A DNA stretch of 64,000 nucleotides from an uncultured Methanobrevibacter sp. (GCF_900314615.1 NZ_OMWA01000022.1:7287-71286); one strand, 5' to 3'. Shown: positions 54,131 through 62,850, counted from the first letter of the stretch. A program made the numbers and translations. Notes: a model not told the origin generated them from the letters alone.

Positions 54131-55441
54131 ATGACATATAAAGAAAATAGTGAAAAATATATTGAAAATTACGGTTTAAGTATAGGAGATACCATTAAAA
54201 TCAACAAAGAGGATATCACCTATACAGGCATTTTACTTGACAGACCTGAAGATGCAGATGACGGATATCTGGTTATCAAACTGTCAAGCGGATATAACAT
54301 TGGTGTTGCAATTGATGACACCACCGCAGAACTTGTCGAAAAAGGAGATAAACCAAAAATAGGTTATGACTCAGAAGATATTCCAACAGATCCAGACAAG
54401 CAAAACATCTCAGTAATATCAACCGGTGGAACAGTATCTTCCGTTATTGACTACCGTACCGGAGCGGTACACCCTAAATTTACAGCTTCAGACCTGGTTA
54501 AGGCAAATCCGGAACTCTTGGATTATGCAAACTACAACGTTAAGGCTTTGTATAATATCTTAAGTGAAGACATGAAACCTGAATACTGGGTTAAGGCTGC
54601 TGAAGAAATAGCAAATGACATTTCTGAGGGTGCAGATGGTGTTGTTATAGCTCACGGTACAGATACAATGCACTACACTTCAGCCGCATTGAGTTTCATG
54701 CTTAAAACTCCTGTTCCAATTATCATTACAGGAGCACAGAGAAGTTCAGACAGACCTTCAAGTGATGCAAACATCAATTTAATCGATTCTGTTATTGCTG
54801 CAAAATCAGACATTGCAGAAGTCTGCGTATGTATGCACGGAAGCTTAAATGACAGATACACATACCTCCACAAAGGAACAAAAGTAAGAAAAATGCACAC
54901 TTCAAGAAGAGACACCTTCAGAAGCATCAACGCTCAGCCAATAGCTAAAATCGAAAATAAAAAAGTCAGTATCCTTAATGATTATGACTATACCAAACGC
55001 GGAGCAAATGAACTGGATGTAAATACTTCCATTGAAGAGAAAGTAGGACTCATCAAGAGTTTCCCTGGAATTTCAAATGATTACATTGAATATCACATTG
55101 ACAAAGGATATAAAGGTCTTGTCATTGAAGGAACAGGTCTCGGACATGTACCAAATGAACTGATTGATTCATTTAAAAGAGCTCAGGATGAAAACATTCC
55201 TGTCGTCATGACTTCACAGTGTCTTTACGGAAGAGTCAACATGAACGTTTACTCTACCGGACGTAACATTATTGATGCAGGAGTAATTTCAGGCCGTGAC
55301 ATGACCCCTGAGACAACCTATGTCAAATTATGCTGGGCATTAGGTCAAAGTGACAATTATGATGAAGTTAAAAAGATTATGCAGACAAATATTGCAGGTG
55401 AGTTTTCTGAAAAATCCTCAATCAGGGATTTCTTGAATTAA
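54131..55441 (+). CDS. gatD: Glutamyl-tRNA(Gln) amidotransferase subunit D
   Basis: A 436-residue protein. An N-terminal small barrel (about 1-80) precedes an asparaginase-like domain with the catalytic motifs ISTGGTVSSVIDYRTGAVHP and VIAHGTDTMHYTSAAL. In archaea GatD releases ammonia from Asn or Gln for GatE, which amidates Glu-tRNA(Gln). It lies ten bases behind vorA and nine bases before gatE, so it shares their transcript. Confidence 0.93.
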   Translation: MTYKENSEKYIENYGLSIGDTIKINKEDITYTGILLDRPEDADDGYLVIKLSSGYNIGVAIDDTTAELVEKGDKPKIGYDSEDIPTDPDKQNISVISTGGTVSSVIDYRTGAVHPKFTASDLVKANPELLDYANYNVKALYNILSEDMKPEYWVKAAEEIANDISEGADGVVIAHGTDTMHYTSAALSFMLKTPVPIIITGAQRSSDRPSSDANINLIDSVIAAKSDIAEVCVCMHGSLNDRYTYLHKGTKVRKMHTSRRDTFRSINAQPIAKIENKKVSILNDYDYTKRGANELDVNTSIEEKVGLIKSFPGISNDYIEYHIDKGYKGLVIEGTGLGHVPNELIDSFKRAQDENIPVVMTSQCLYGRVNMNVYSTGRNIIDAGVISGRDMTPETTYVKLCWALGQSDNYDEVKKIMQTNIAGEFSEKSSIRDFLN

Positions 55442-55450
55442 GGTGATAGC

Positions 55451-57322
55451 ATGGATTATGATTATGAAAAATTAGGATTGAAAATGGGACTTGAAATTCA
55501 CCAGCAGCTGAACAGTCAGCATAAGCTATTCTGTCCATGTAAAACTGAACTTGTTGATGATGATTTTGATGAACTCGTTCAAAGGAAATTAAGGCCAACC
55601 CAGTCAGAGCTTGGTGAAATCGACCGTGCGGCACTGCAGGAATCATTAAGAGGATTAAATTTCAAATATGAAAACTTTGAAAAACATACCTGTCTTGTTG
55701 AAAACGATGACGAACCGCCTCACAGCTTAAATGAAGAAGCTTTAGACATCTGTATAACTATCGCATGTCTTATGAACATGCACATTGTTGATGAATTCCA
55801 TACAATGCGTAAACAGGTTATTGACGGAAGTAACACCGGAGGGTTCCAGAGAACAGGTATGGTTGCAACCGACGGTTATCTTGAAACCCCATACGGAAAA
55901 GTTATTATTGAAAGTTTAGGTCTTGAAGAAGATGCTGCAAGAAGAGTTGAAACCAAAGACGGATTTACTGAATTCAGACTTGACCGTTTAGGAATTCCTC
56001 TTGCTGAAATTACAACAGACCCTTCAATGCACCATCCAGACCAGGTTAGAGAAGTAGCTTACATGCTCGGACAGATTTTAAGAAGTACCAACGTTAAAAG
56101 AGGACTCGGTACAATCAGACAGGATTTAAACATTTCCATTGCAGAAGGTGCACGTGTGGAAATCAAAGGTGTTCAGGACTTAGATTTAATGTCTGAAATC
56201 GTCAACCGTGAAGTTCAAAGACAGCTGGAATTAATCGATATTAAAAAACAGCTCAAAGAAAGAAATGCTGAAGTTTTAGAAGAGATTCATGATTTGGATG
56301 AACTTTTCGAAGATACAGAATCCAAAATCCTAAAGTCTGCTGAAACAATTAAAGCAGTTGTACTGAAAGGATTTGACGGGCAAATCGGTCGTGAAGTACA
56401 GCCTGGAAGAAGATTTGGAACTGAAATTGCAAGTTATGCTAAAAAACGTGGAGTTTCAGGAATTTTCCACTCAGACGAACTGCCTGCATACGGAATCACC
56501 CAGGAAGAAGTTGACAAAGTAAATGACTTCTTAAACATTGGTGAGGAAGATGCATTCATCATTGTAGCTCACGACGAGGACATTGCAGTATCCGCTTTAG
56601 AAGAAGTCAAAAGAAGAGCTAACTTAGGTCTTGAAGGTGTTGTTGAAGAGACAAGAAAAGCACTTGATGACGGTAACACAGAATACATGAGACCACTTCC
56701 TACTGCAAACAGGATGTATCTGGAAACTGACATTCCACTCTTTAAGATTACCTCTGAGCGAATTGAACCGATAGCTAATAATTTACCTGAACTTCCTGAC
56801 GTAAAACAGGCAAGAATCATTGAAGAGTACAAGTTAAGTGAAGACTTGGCAACTCAGCTTGTCAAAAGGCAGGAAGCAGACATGTTTGAAGCTATTTTAG
56901 CTGACGTTAAGGTAGATGCTACACCTGTCGCTTCACTTCTCGCATATGATCTCAGAGAAATCAAAAGGGAAGGCCACGACATTAACATATTAACCTTAGA
57001 TCACTTCAAAGGCATTTTCACATTACTGGCTGAAGGCAAAATTGCAAAGGACAGCGTCCGTAAACTTGCCATTGAAACTATAAAAGCACCGGACACAGAC
57101 ATAGCTGAAATCGCTGAGAAAAGCAATCTTGTCATGATGAGCGAAGATGATGTTGCAAAAATCATTGCCGGAATTGTAGCAGACAATGAAGGAATGGTTA
57201 AGGAACGTCAGATGGGTGCAATGGGTCCTTTAATGGGAATGTGCATGAAACAGCTTAAAGGAAAAGCTGACGGCGGTATGGTTAACAAAATCGTACGTGA
57301 AGAAATTCAAAAATTAATATAA
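55451..57322 (+). CDS. gatE: Glutamyl-tRNA(Gln) amidotransferase subunit E
   Basis: A 623-residue protein of the GatB/GatE family with the opening KMGLEIHQQLNSQHKLFCPC and PLAEITTDPSMHHPDQVREV. The AspRS-like insertion typical of archaeal GatE lies in the middle (about 265-400), and the Yqey-like tail is at the C-terminus (GMVKERQMGAMGPLMGMCMK). It activates Glu-tRNA(Gln) with ATP and uses ammonia from GatD. A strong terminator follows. Confidence 0.93.
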   Translation: MDYDYEKLGLKMGLEIHQQLNSQHKLFCPCKTELVDDDFDELVQRKLRPTQSELGEIDRAALQESLRGLNFKYENFEKHTCLVENDDEPPHSLNEEALDICITIACLMNMHIVDEFHTMRKQVIDGSNTGGFQRTGMVATDGYLETPYGKVIIESLGLEEDAARRVETKDGFTEFRLDRLGIPLAEITTDPSMHHPDQVREVAYMLGQILRSTNVKRGLGTIRQDLNISIAEGARVEIKGVQDLDLMSEIVNREVQRQLELIDIKKQLKERNAEVLEEIHDLDELFEDTESKILKSAETIKAVVLKGFDGQIGREVQPGRRFGTEIASYAKKRGVSGIFHSDELPAYGITQEEVDKVNDFLNIGEEDAFIIVAHDEDIAVSALEEVKRRANLGLEGVVEETRKALDDGNTEYMRPLPTANRMYLETDIPLFKITSERIEPIANNLPELPDVKQARIIEEYKLSEDLATQLVKRQEADMFEAILADVKVDATPVASLLAYDLREIKREGHDINILTLDHFKGIFTLLAEGKIAKDSVRKLAIETIKAPDTDIAEIAEKSNLVMMSEDDVAKIIAGIVADNEGMVKERQMGAMGPLMGMCMKQLKGKADGGMVNKIVREEIQKLI

Positions 57323-57342
57323 GGAAACTCAATGGAGTTTCC
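57323..57342 (+). terminator. Terminator behind gatE
   Basis: An 8-bp perfect stem (GGAAACTC/GAGTTTCC) with loop AATG is followed by GTTAAACTCTTTTTTT. It begins directly behind the gatE stop. Confidence 0.85.
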
Positions 57343-57368
57343 GTTAAACTCTTTTTTTAAAAATTAAA

Positions 57369-57881
57369 TTATAAATAATCCACCATCACATCCATACTTA
57401 CATTTCTTGAATGCAACGGAGAAGGCTTTGATTTATCTGATGGATATCCTATAGGAAGCAGGGCAACAGTAACCATATTTTCAGGCAAATCAAATAGCTC
57501 ATCAAGCACTCTTTTGTCATATCCTCTAACCCAAACTGATCCGATTCCCAAATCATATGCTTCAAGCATCATCTGGGTTGTTGCAATTACCGCATCGTCA
57601 AGGCCGGCATCATGTCCGTCAACTGTCTTCCATGATACTTCCCTGTCATAACAAATCAGCAATACTATTGGAGCGTTAAAGCAGTATGGTGTAAATGACC
57701 TTATCTTTTCAAGCCCCTCCTTGCTTTTGATTACAAAAACACGCTGAGGCTGAAAATTGTTTCCGGTTGGTGCAACCTGTGCTGCCTTTAAAATCTTTTC
57801 GAGTTTTTCATCTTCAATAGGTTTTTCCGAATATTTTCTAACAGAATATCTTTCACAAGCCAATTCTAAAAAATCATTCAT
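57369..57881 (-). CDS. Nitroreductase-family FMN oxidoreductase
   Basis: A 170-residue flavoprotein. It opens with ERYSVRKYSEKPIEDEKLEK and AAQVAPTGNNFQPQRVFVIK, has the central GIGSVWVRGYDKRVLDELFD, and ends VALLPIGYPSDKSKPSPLHS, all typical of nitroreductase/NADPH-dehydrogenase-like proteins. Compared with 200-residue members it is compact. It reduces an unknown electrophile with NAD(P)H or F420H2. Confidence 0.85.
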   Translation of the reverse strand: MNDFLELACERYSVRKYSEKPIEDEKLEKILKAAQVAPTGNNFQPQRVFVIKSKEGLEKIRSFTPYCFNAPIVLLICYDREVSWKTVDGHDAGLDDAVIATTQMMLEAYDLGIGSVWVRGYDKRVLDELFDLPENMVTVALLPIGYPSDKSKPSPLHSRNVSMDVMVDYL

Positions 57882-57963
57882 AAATTCACCTACACTTAAT
57901 GTATAATATATTTTGCACTGGGTTAATTATAATTTTTGGGAAAATGAATTTTATAGAAAACTG

Positions 57964-59010
57964 CTAGCGCCCGGTGAAATGCCTTAAGATTTTAAACCTG
58001 CTCATCAGCTCAATAATTGCATAGGAAATTATTAAAACCAGTATTATGGAAAGTCCTATGTTAAGCAATGCAAAGCCGTTGAAATTGATTATTCCATATT
58101 TTTCAAGCAAATTTATAACTAAAATGTTTACCAAATAAATTCCATAACTTGAAATGCTGATTTTAACAATCAAATCGGTTATTATTCTGTCCAGCTTATT
58201 GAAATCGGAGTTGAATACAATTATAAATAAACCTATTCCCTGCAGGCATGCTCCAGGAGTGATGTCGCCCAGTTGTATGAAAAACAGTGACTGGTCAGCC
58301 AACATATATGAAAGACCCACAGTTCCTAAAATTGTAATTAAAGTTCCTGAAATGAATAGGATAACTCCTAATTTTCTATCATGAAGCAGCCTGTTTTTCT
58401 TGATGGTCAAATAGTATCCCAATACAAAATAGCCAATTGCACCTGTGAAATACCTGAGGTAATCCAAAAGAATTGAATCCATGTCAAAGAATTGGAAGAT
58501 GCTTATCAATATCCAAATTAAAATCAGGTATTCAATCTCCTTAATTGGAGCATTCTGAATCCATCTGCTCAATATTGGAGAAAATATATACAATCCAAGT
58601 ATCATGTACACATACCAGAACTGAATGGAGATATTGGTCGGATTTAAAAATCCCATGAAAATGTATTCTATCAGGTCAAAGAGATTCCAGGAGTCTCCCA
58701 GCTCCCCGATTACGAATACTTTAATCAATGAATAGACAATCAGCCAAAAAATAAACGGGAGCAGAATCCTTTTAATTCTAAAGGGAATAACATATATGGA
58801 TTGCTGTTTTCGCAAAAGCAGATATCCAGAAGCCATGACAAATAGAATTATGGCAAATCGGAACAATGATCCCACAAAAACGCCCTGAAACCAGTTTAGG
58901 GAAAATAAGATATCCTCGCTAAGCAATGATGATGAGACATGTATTCCAATTACTCCTATTATAGCTAAAAATTTTAGGCAATCCACCCAAAGCAATCTGT
59001 TCTCCTGCAT
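57964..59010 (-). CDS. Acyltransferase-3 family membrane protein
   Basis: A 348-residue protein with about ten membrane helices. It opens LLWVDCLKFLAIIGVIGIHV and contains RFAIILFVMASGYLLLRKQQ, the acyltransferase-3 pattern with the conserved His in the first helix. Such proteins O-acetylate or O-succinylate surface polysaccharides. I start at the ATG at 59010, eight bases behind GGAG; a longer frame from 59097 has no homologous sequence. Confidence 0.85.
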   Translation of the reverse strand: MQENRLLWVDCLKFLAIIGVIGIHVSSSLLSEDILFSLNWFQGVFVGSLFRFAIILFVMASGYLLLRKQQSIYVIPFRIKRILLPFIFWLIVYSLIKVFVIGELGDSWNLFDLIEYIFMGFLNPTNISIQFWYVYMILGLYIFSPILSRWIQNAPIKEIEYLILIWILISIFQFFDMDSILLDYLRYFTGAIGYFVLGYYLTIKKNRLLHDRKLGVILFISGTLITILGTVGLSYMLADQSLFFIQLGDITPGACLQGIGLFIIVFNSDFNKLDRIITDLIVKISISSYGIYLVNILVINLLEKYGIINFNGFALLNIGLSIILVLIISYAIIELMSRFKILRHFTGR

Positions 59011-59194
59011 GACACAAACTCCAAAATATTCACAAATTATATATCTGGAACTAATCCTATTAATAGGTTGGGTATAAAAAGATGTTAAAATTTCCAAATC
59101 AGCATTCAGTATTTTTTCTTCAAATTATTTTTACATTCAATTTTAAGGATAAAAATTTAAATAAAAGTAAAGTAAATATAACAACGGTGAAATT

Positions 59195-59983
59195 ATGGAA
59201 AAACTAGATGACATTATCGTTTCAAGAGCCATAATCGAAGAATTTATGAATGACTTTCTGGACTACACAGACATTGATGTAGCTATCGGAGGAGGAGGCC
59301 CATCCGGAATAACTGCAGGATATTATCTTGCAAAAGCAGGATATAAAGTGGCACTCTTTGAAAGAAAACTCTCCATAGGAGGAGGCATGTGGGGAGGAGG
59401 AATGATGTTCAACAAAGTCGTTGTTCAGGAAGAAGGAAGAAGAATTCTTGATGAATTTGGAATTAACTACAAAAAATATCAGGACAACTACTATGTCGTA
59501 GACTCCATAGAGTGCACCTCAACACTTACATCTAAAGCTACTCAAGCGGGTCTTAAAGTGTTTAATCTCATGTCAATTGAGGATTTAATGGTACGTGAAA
59601 ATGGAATAAACGGAGTAGTGCTCAACTGGAGTTCAGTTGAAATGAGTGGTCTACATATAGATCCACTTACTGTGCGATCTAAAGCAGTTATTGATGCTAC
59701 AGGACACCCATTAGAAATTATCAAAATTGTTCAGGACAAAATGGAAGCTCCACTGAACACCAAAACCGGTAAAATCATGGGTGAAAAATCCATGTGGGCA
59801 GACCGTGCTGAAGGAAAAATTCTGGACAATGTCAATGAAGTCTATCCAGGATTATATGTAACTGGAATGGCTGCAAATGCAGTTCACGGATCACAGCGTA
59901 TGGGACCAATATTTGGCGGAATGCTGCTTTCAGGAGAATATGTAGCTAAAAAAGTAGCTGAAGATTTGGAAAACAGAAAATAA
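59195..59983 (+). CDS. thi4: Sulfide-dependent thiamine thiazole synthase / Thi4 family
   Basis: A 262-residue Rossmann protein that makes the thiazole precursor of thiamine from NAD, glycine and sulfide. The nucleotide motif is GGGGPSGITAGYYLAKAGYK, and further parts are GGGMWGGGMMFNKVVVQ and GLHIDPLTVRSKAVIDATGH. The position of the suicidal cysteine of yeast Thi4 is occupied by His (SGLHIDP), so free sulfide is the likely sulfur source, as known for Methanocaldococcus. GGTGA precedes the ATG. No TPP riboswitch is seen in the 97 upstream bases. Confidence 0.88.
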   Translation: MEKLDDIIVSRAIIEEFMNDFLDYTDIDVAIGGGGPSGITAGYYLAKAGYKVALFERKLSIGGGMWGGGMMFNKVVVQEEGRRILDEFGINYKKYQDNYYVVDSIECTSTLTSKATQAGLKVFNLMSIEDLMVRENGINGVVLNWSSVEMSGLHIDPLTVRSKAVIDATGHPLEIIKIVQDKMEAPLNTKTGKIMGEKSMWADRAEGKILDNVNEVYPGLYVTGMAANAVHGSQRMGPIFGGMLLSGEYVAKKVAEDLENRK

Positions 59984-60004
59984 AACTCTCAATTTGAGAG
60001 TTTT
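59982..60004 (+). terminator. Terminator behind thi4
   Basis: A 9-bp perfect stem (AAAACTCTC/GAGAGTTTT) with loop AATTT runs directly into a T-run. It overlaps the stop codon. Confidence 0.85.
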
Positions 60005-60023
60005 TTCAACTCTTTTTAATAAA

Positions 60024-60043
60024 TTTTTAGGCATGCCTAAAAA
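60024..60043. promoter_or_regulatory. DtxR/MntR-type operator 1 (20-bp perfect palindrome)
   Basis: TTTTTAGGCATGCCTAAAAA is a perfect 20-bp palindrome with the TTAGG/CCTAA half-sites typical of DtxR/IdeR/MntR-family metal-dependent repressors. It ends ten bases before the TATA box at 60054-60061, placed to hinder TFB/TBP binding. Confidence 0.7.
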
Positions 60044-60046
60044 AAT

Positions 60047-60061
60047 AGTAACCTTTATATA
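60047..60061 (+). promoter_or_regulatory. BRE/TATA promoter element between the two palindromes
   Basis: AGTAACC followed by TTTATATA (60054-60061) is a good archaeal BRE/TATA pair. Transcription would begin about 25 bases downstream, near 60085. Confidence 0.65.
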
Positions 60062-60094
60062 CTACCTCCAACAACATTATAATTAAGGATGTGA

Positions 60095-60112
60095 ATTTAG
60101 GTATACCTAAAT
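60095..60112. promoter_or_regulatory. DtxR/MntR-type operator 2 (18-bp perfect palindrome)
   Basis: ATTTAGGTATACCTAAAT is a perfect 18-bp palindrome with the same TTAGG/CCTAA half-sites as operator 1, 70 bases downstream of it and just inside the expected transcript. Two operators flanking one promoter suggest strong repression, possibly by bridging. Confidence 0.7.
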
Positions 60113-60253
60113 GAGCATCTTATTATTAGTCAAAACATACACTCTCCAAATTAGAATCGTGTTGAATTAGATTTTTCACAATTTACTAATTTGATACAAG
60201 TCGATGGAAAATTAAAAATCTGCCAAAAAAAAATAATTTTCCTCAAAACTTCA

Positions 60254-60281
60254 TGGTGTTTAATTCGTCGGTTAAACACCA
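60254..60281 (+). terminator. Intrinsic terminator of the candidate small RNA
   Basis: A 10-bp perfect stem (TGGTGTTTAA/TTAAACACCA) with an 8-base loop is followed by the pyrimidine-rich ATTATCTCTCTTTTTC. Confidence 0.7.
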
Positions 60282-60300
60282 ATTATCTCTCTTTTTCTGA

Positions 60301-60595
60301 CACTTTTCAAAATAAATATTATTTTTATCATGCCAACATTGACAATGACAAAGGCATTAACCAAATATTAACATACAATATCAATCAGTATACATGCACT
60401 TATCAAAATACTCTAAAAATTGTTACTAGTTCATGAATTGATAGATAGGCAAGAGAAATAGTGAAAGAAGCGTTACATTTAATTCAAGTCGAATGTGAAA
60501 ATTGTGTTTTAAGATATACTTGTTTAAAAAAAAAAGAATAATTGCAGATGCCACTGCACCTACAAAAAATTAAAAAACGCTGAATTCTTATCAGT
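60301..60595. other. Non-coding stretch with a Cys-rich gene remnant at 60449-60541
   Basis: No intact gene is visible. A frame open from 60449 to a stop at 60541 reads AREIVKEALHLIQVECENCV, then LRYTCLKKKE, with three cysteines as in a metal-binding C-terminus. It has only a GTG as start (60461). The words ATTTGATACAAGTCGATGG near 60189 and ATTTAATTCAAGTCGAATG near 60477 are similar, which hints at a degraded duplication. It may be the end of the gene once driven by the metal-regulated promoter. Confidence 0.35.
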
Positions 60596-61885
60596 CTAAA
60601 CTATAGCCAGTGATCTGCTTTTAAGTACTTTTCCATGAGAATATACTTTGATTGCAGGTATCTTGCTTGATTTTGACAAAGAAATTTTAGCATTTACCGG
60701 ATAATATTTAGTTTTATAAGCTGTTTTATAACTTACTTTAACCCATTTGGTAACTGCAGTTGTATAAGCACTTAATCCGATACCATATTTGTTTTGAGGG
60801 TTTTTCTTGGTGTAAGTATACTCTGATACTTTAGACCATCCATTAGCTCTCATATTTTTACTCACAGTATAATAATCATAATAGATTGTTTTTGACGCCT
60901 TAGTTGTTTTGTATTTTTTAACAGTCTTTAGATAAGAGTATTTAAACGGATGATTATATTTTGTCACTATTTTAATTGATTTTGCACCACCTTTCTTAAA
61001 TGCTTTTACCAAAGATTTGTATTGGCTGCTTGAAAGCTTTACAACATATTTTCCAATTTTAATGGAATGGTTTTTTTTTAAAAATACAACATTACTGGCT
61101 TTTGTTTTAACATTGAATTTTGAGCTGCTGGCCTTGTAGTTTTTATTTCCAGAAAACTTAACAGTAGATTTGTATGTTTTCGATTTTAACGGCAATATTA
61201 CATTTTTTACAACAGCATAACCGTTTTTGACTTTAGCAGAGTATGTTTTTCCATTTATTTTAAATTTAACTGTTCCTGCAATATTTTTTCTTGAGTTTGA
61301 ACTGTCATAAACATATGCTTTTAAAGTGACTCTAGAACCAATCTTTGCTGAAATAGTACTTGATTTAACATGGGTTGAATCTTTTTTAATGACTAGCTTT
61401 GCTGTATCCATAACAACATTGTCATCATAGTTTACAGCCTTTACAGTATATGTTCCTGCAGCCAGCTGATTTTTGGAAATAGTGTGGGTGATTTGGTAAC
61501 CGTCACTGGTACTGTAATAATTTTTCTCGATTTTAAGATGATTGTTTGAATCGTAAACCCTCAAATAGAAATCATACTTATTTGTATATCCTGTTGCAGG
61601 ATCTATTTCAATATTTATTGAAGCACTTGAACCATATTTGACTGATGCATCACGTACAGTAACAGAGTAGTCATAAGATGATGGTGAATTACCCAATACA
61701 TCTTCACTTTCCTCTGCAGTTATTGTATTTTCCCCAATTTCTGAAGTTAAAATAACTGAATCATCAACTTCCCTTATTTCCTCTCCAACAATATCTCCTG
61801 TAGAATTATCGGCTGCACTCACTGCTGAAACAGCCAAGAGACTTACAAAAAATATTGCTATCAACATTATTTTTTTATATTTCAA
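60596..61885 (-). CDS. Secreted Ig-like protein with a very basic Lys/Tyr-rich C-terminal domain
   Basis: A protein of about 429 residues. It has a signal peptide (KYKKIMLIAIFFVSLLAVSA, cut near VSAAD), an acidic spacer (about 28-62), and two Ig-like domains (about 65-155 and 160-255). The C-terminal domain (about 260-429) is unusually rich in Lys, Tyr, Ser and Thr (YLKTVKKYKTTKASKTIYYD, KVSYKTAYKTKYYPVNAK). Its strong positive charge could bind acidic wall polymers or nucleic acid. The start is a TTG (61885), eight bases behind GGGAGG. A longer reading from an upstream ATG runs through that site and disturbs the signal peptide. Confidence 0.75.
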   Translation of the reverse strand: MKYKKIMLIAIFFVSLLAVSAVSAADNSTGDIVGEEIREVDDSVILTSEIGENTITAEESEDVLGNSPSSYDYSVTVRDASVKYGSSASINIEIDPATGYTNKYDFYLRVYDSNNHLKIEKNYYSTSDGYQITHTISKNQLAAGTYTVKAVNYDDNVVMDTAKLVIKKDSTHVKSSTISAKIGSRVTLKAYVYDSSNSRKNIAGTVKFKINGKTYSAKVKNGYAVVKNVILPLKSKTYKSTVKFSGNKNYKASSSKFNVKTKASNVVFLKKNHSIKIGKYVVKLSSSQYKSLVKAFKKGGAKSIKIVTKYNHPFKYSYLKTVKKYKTTKASKTIYYDYYTVSKNMRANGWSKVSEYTYTKKNPQNKYGIGLSAYTTAVTKWVKVSYKTAYKTKYYPVNAKISLSKSSKIPAIKVYSHGKVLKSRSLAIV

Positions 61886-62048
61886 AACTTTTTCCTCCCA
61901 AAACATTATATATAATCAATTTATGTACAACTTACATAATAATACTTTCTATCATGAACAAATCTAATACAATAGTTTTGAATTCCTGTTTTTCCATCAC
62001 TGATTAAATAAAAAAACCAGAATATTAAAAATCAGAAAATGGTGGACT

Positions 62049-62252
62049 GTGACTGTTAAATACATCATTCCAATTGTTTTGATTGTAATCTGGATTGGAG
62101 GTCTTTATGAACTTATCACCTCTGCAACAACTGAACATTTAATCATAATCCTTTCTCTGACCATATTGTCTCTGATTGCATCATTAATTTTCACCAAATT
62201 GTCTGCAAGAACAGACAGCTGGCTGAATGCGGATGAAAGGATAATCGAGTAA
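62049..62252 (+). CDS. Small two-helix membrane protein
   Basis: A 67-residue protein with two membrane helices (YIIPIVLIVIWIGGLYELIT and LIIILSLTILSLIASLIF) and a polar tail (SARTDSWLNADERIIE). It starts at a GTG (62049) three bases behind GGTGG. No family is recognised. Length and composition support a real gene. Confidence 0.55.
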   Translation: MTVKYIIPIVLIVIWIGGLYELITSATTEHLIIILSLTILSLIASLIFTKLSARTDSWLNADERIIE

Positions 62253-62301
62253 GTTGGCTGGTGATTTCTAAATATCACACACTAAAAAAAAAAGAATAAT
62301 T

Positions 62302-62319
62302 GAGATGCTTTTGCATCTC
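62302..62319 (-). terminator. Terminator behind the 150-residue exported protein gene
   Basis: A 7-bp perfect stem (GAGATGC/GCATCTC) with loop TTTT is followed on the minus strand by a long T-run. Confidence 0.65.
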
Positions 62320-62324
62320 CAAAA

Positions 62325-62777
62325 TTAAAATTTAACTTCAACTTTCTGGATTTCAACACCACTGCTTACAGGATATCGGTGATATCCTTCATAACCATCT
62401 TCACCGTTACCCCATTCACTCCATTTCCACTCGCCATCCATGTAGAAATAGGCTCTGGTCATATAAGAATCCTTGTTAACAGCTTGGCCGTTTTTATATA
62501 AATGAACCTCAAATCCTCCAACAGATCCACCCATCCATTTACTTGCTTCAGCCCTGTACTCACCGGAAGTTCCAGTATAAGTACTATCAAATCCAGGCAG
62601 TTCCACTGTTATAGTATCCGGCGAACTTGAAGATTCACTGACAGTTTCATTTTCTGTCTGGTTGACTTCGGCATTAGTCTGCTTATGAGAATTCTGCTGC
62701 AGGAACAATATTCCCATACCCAGCGCAAGAATAACAATTACCAAAAGCAGGATTGCGATAATATGTTTGTTTTCCAT
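62325..62777 (-). CDS. Exported or membrane-anchored protein of unknown function
   Basis: A 150-residue protein with an N-terminal membrane helix (IIAILLLVIVILALGMGILF), a Glu/Ser/Thr-rich spacer (about 35-55), and a compact outer domain of about 95 residues (SGEYRAEASKWMGGSVGGFE, YFYMDGEWKWSEWGNGEDGY). The domain has many Trp, Tyr and Gly residues and looks like a small beta-sandwich. I do not recognise a family. It appears to be a single-gene transcript. Confidence 0.65.
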   Translation of the reverse strand: MENKHIIAILLLVIVILALGMGILFLQQNSHKQTNAEVNQTENETVSESSSSPDTITVELPGFDSTYTGTSGEYRAEASKWMGGSVGGFEVHLYKNGQAVNKDSYMTRAYFYMDGEWKWSEWGNGEDGYEGYHRYPVSSGVEIQKVEVKF

Positions 62778-62850
62778 TTAAATAACCTCAGATTATATTA
62801 TCTGTGAAGCATCATATACTTATTTCGTTAATATGTAAAAAAAGAAAAAA

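Larger units (their letters stand above)
60085..60300 (+). ncRNA. Candidate metal-regulated small RNA (or leader of a lost gene)
   Basis: The transcript expected from the promoter at 60047-60061 runs to a strong intrinsic terminator at 60254-60281, about 200-215 bases. The only frame beginning near the expected start is a 19-codon one (ATG at 60111) without a ribosome binding site. A TTG-started frame further on runs through the terminator hairpin. An iron- or manganese-controlled regulatory RNA is therefore possible. The alternative is the leftover promoter of a deleted transporter gene such as feoA or feoB. Both ends are estimates. Confidence 0.4.

Noticed and set aside
59098..59194. A TPP riboswitch ahead of thi4
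   Set aside because: The 97-base gap is AT-rich and lacks the conserved CTGAGA and related TPP-aptamer parts.
60191..60436. An 81-codon plus-strand frame downstream of the metal-regulated promoter
   Set aside because: It starts at TTG without a ribosome binding site, runs through the terminator hairpin at 60254-60281, and its translation resembles no protein I know.
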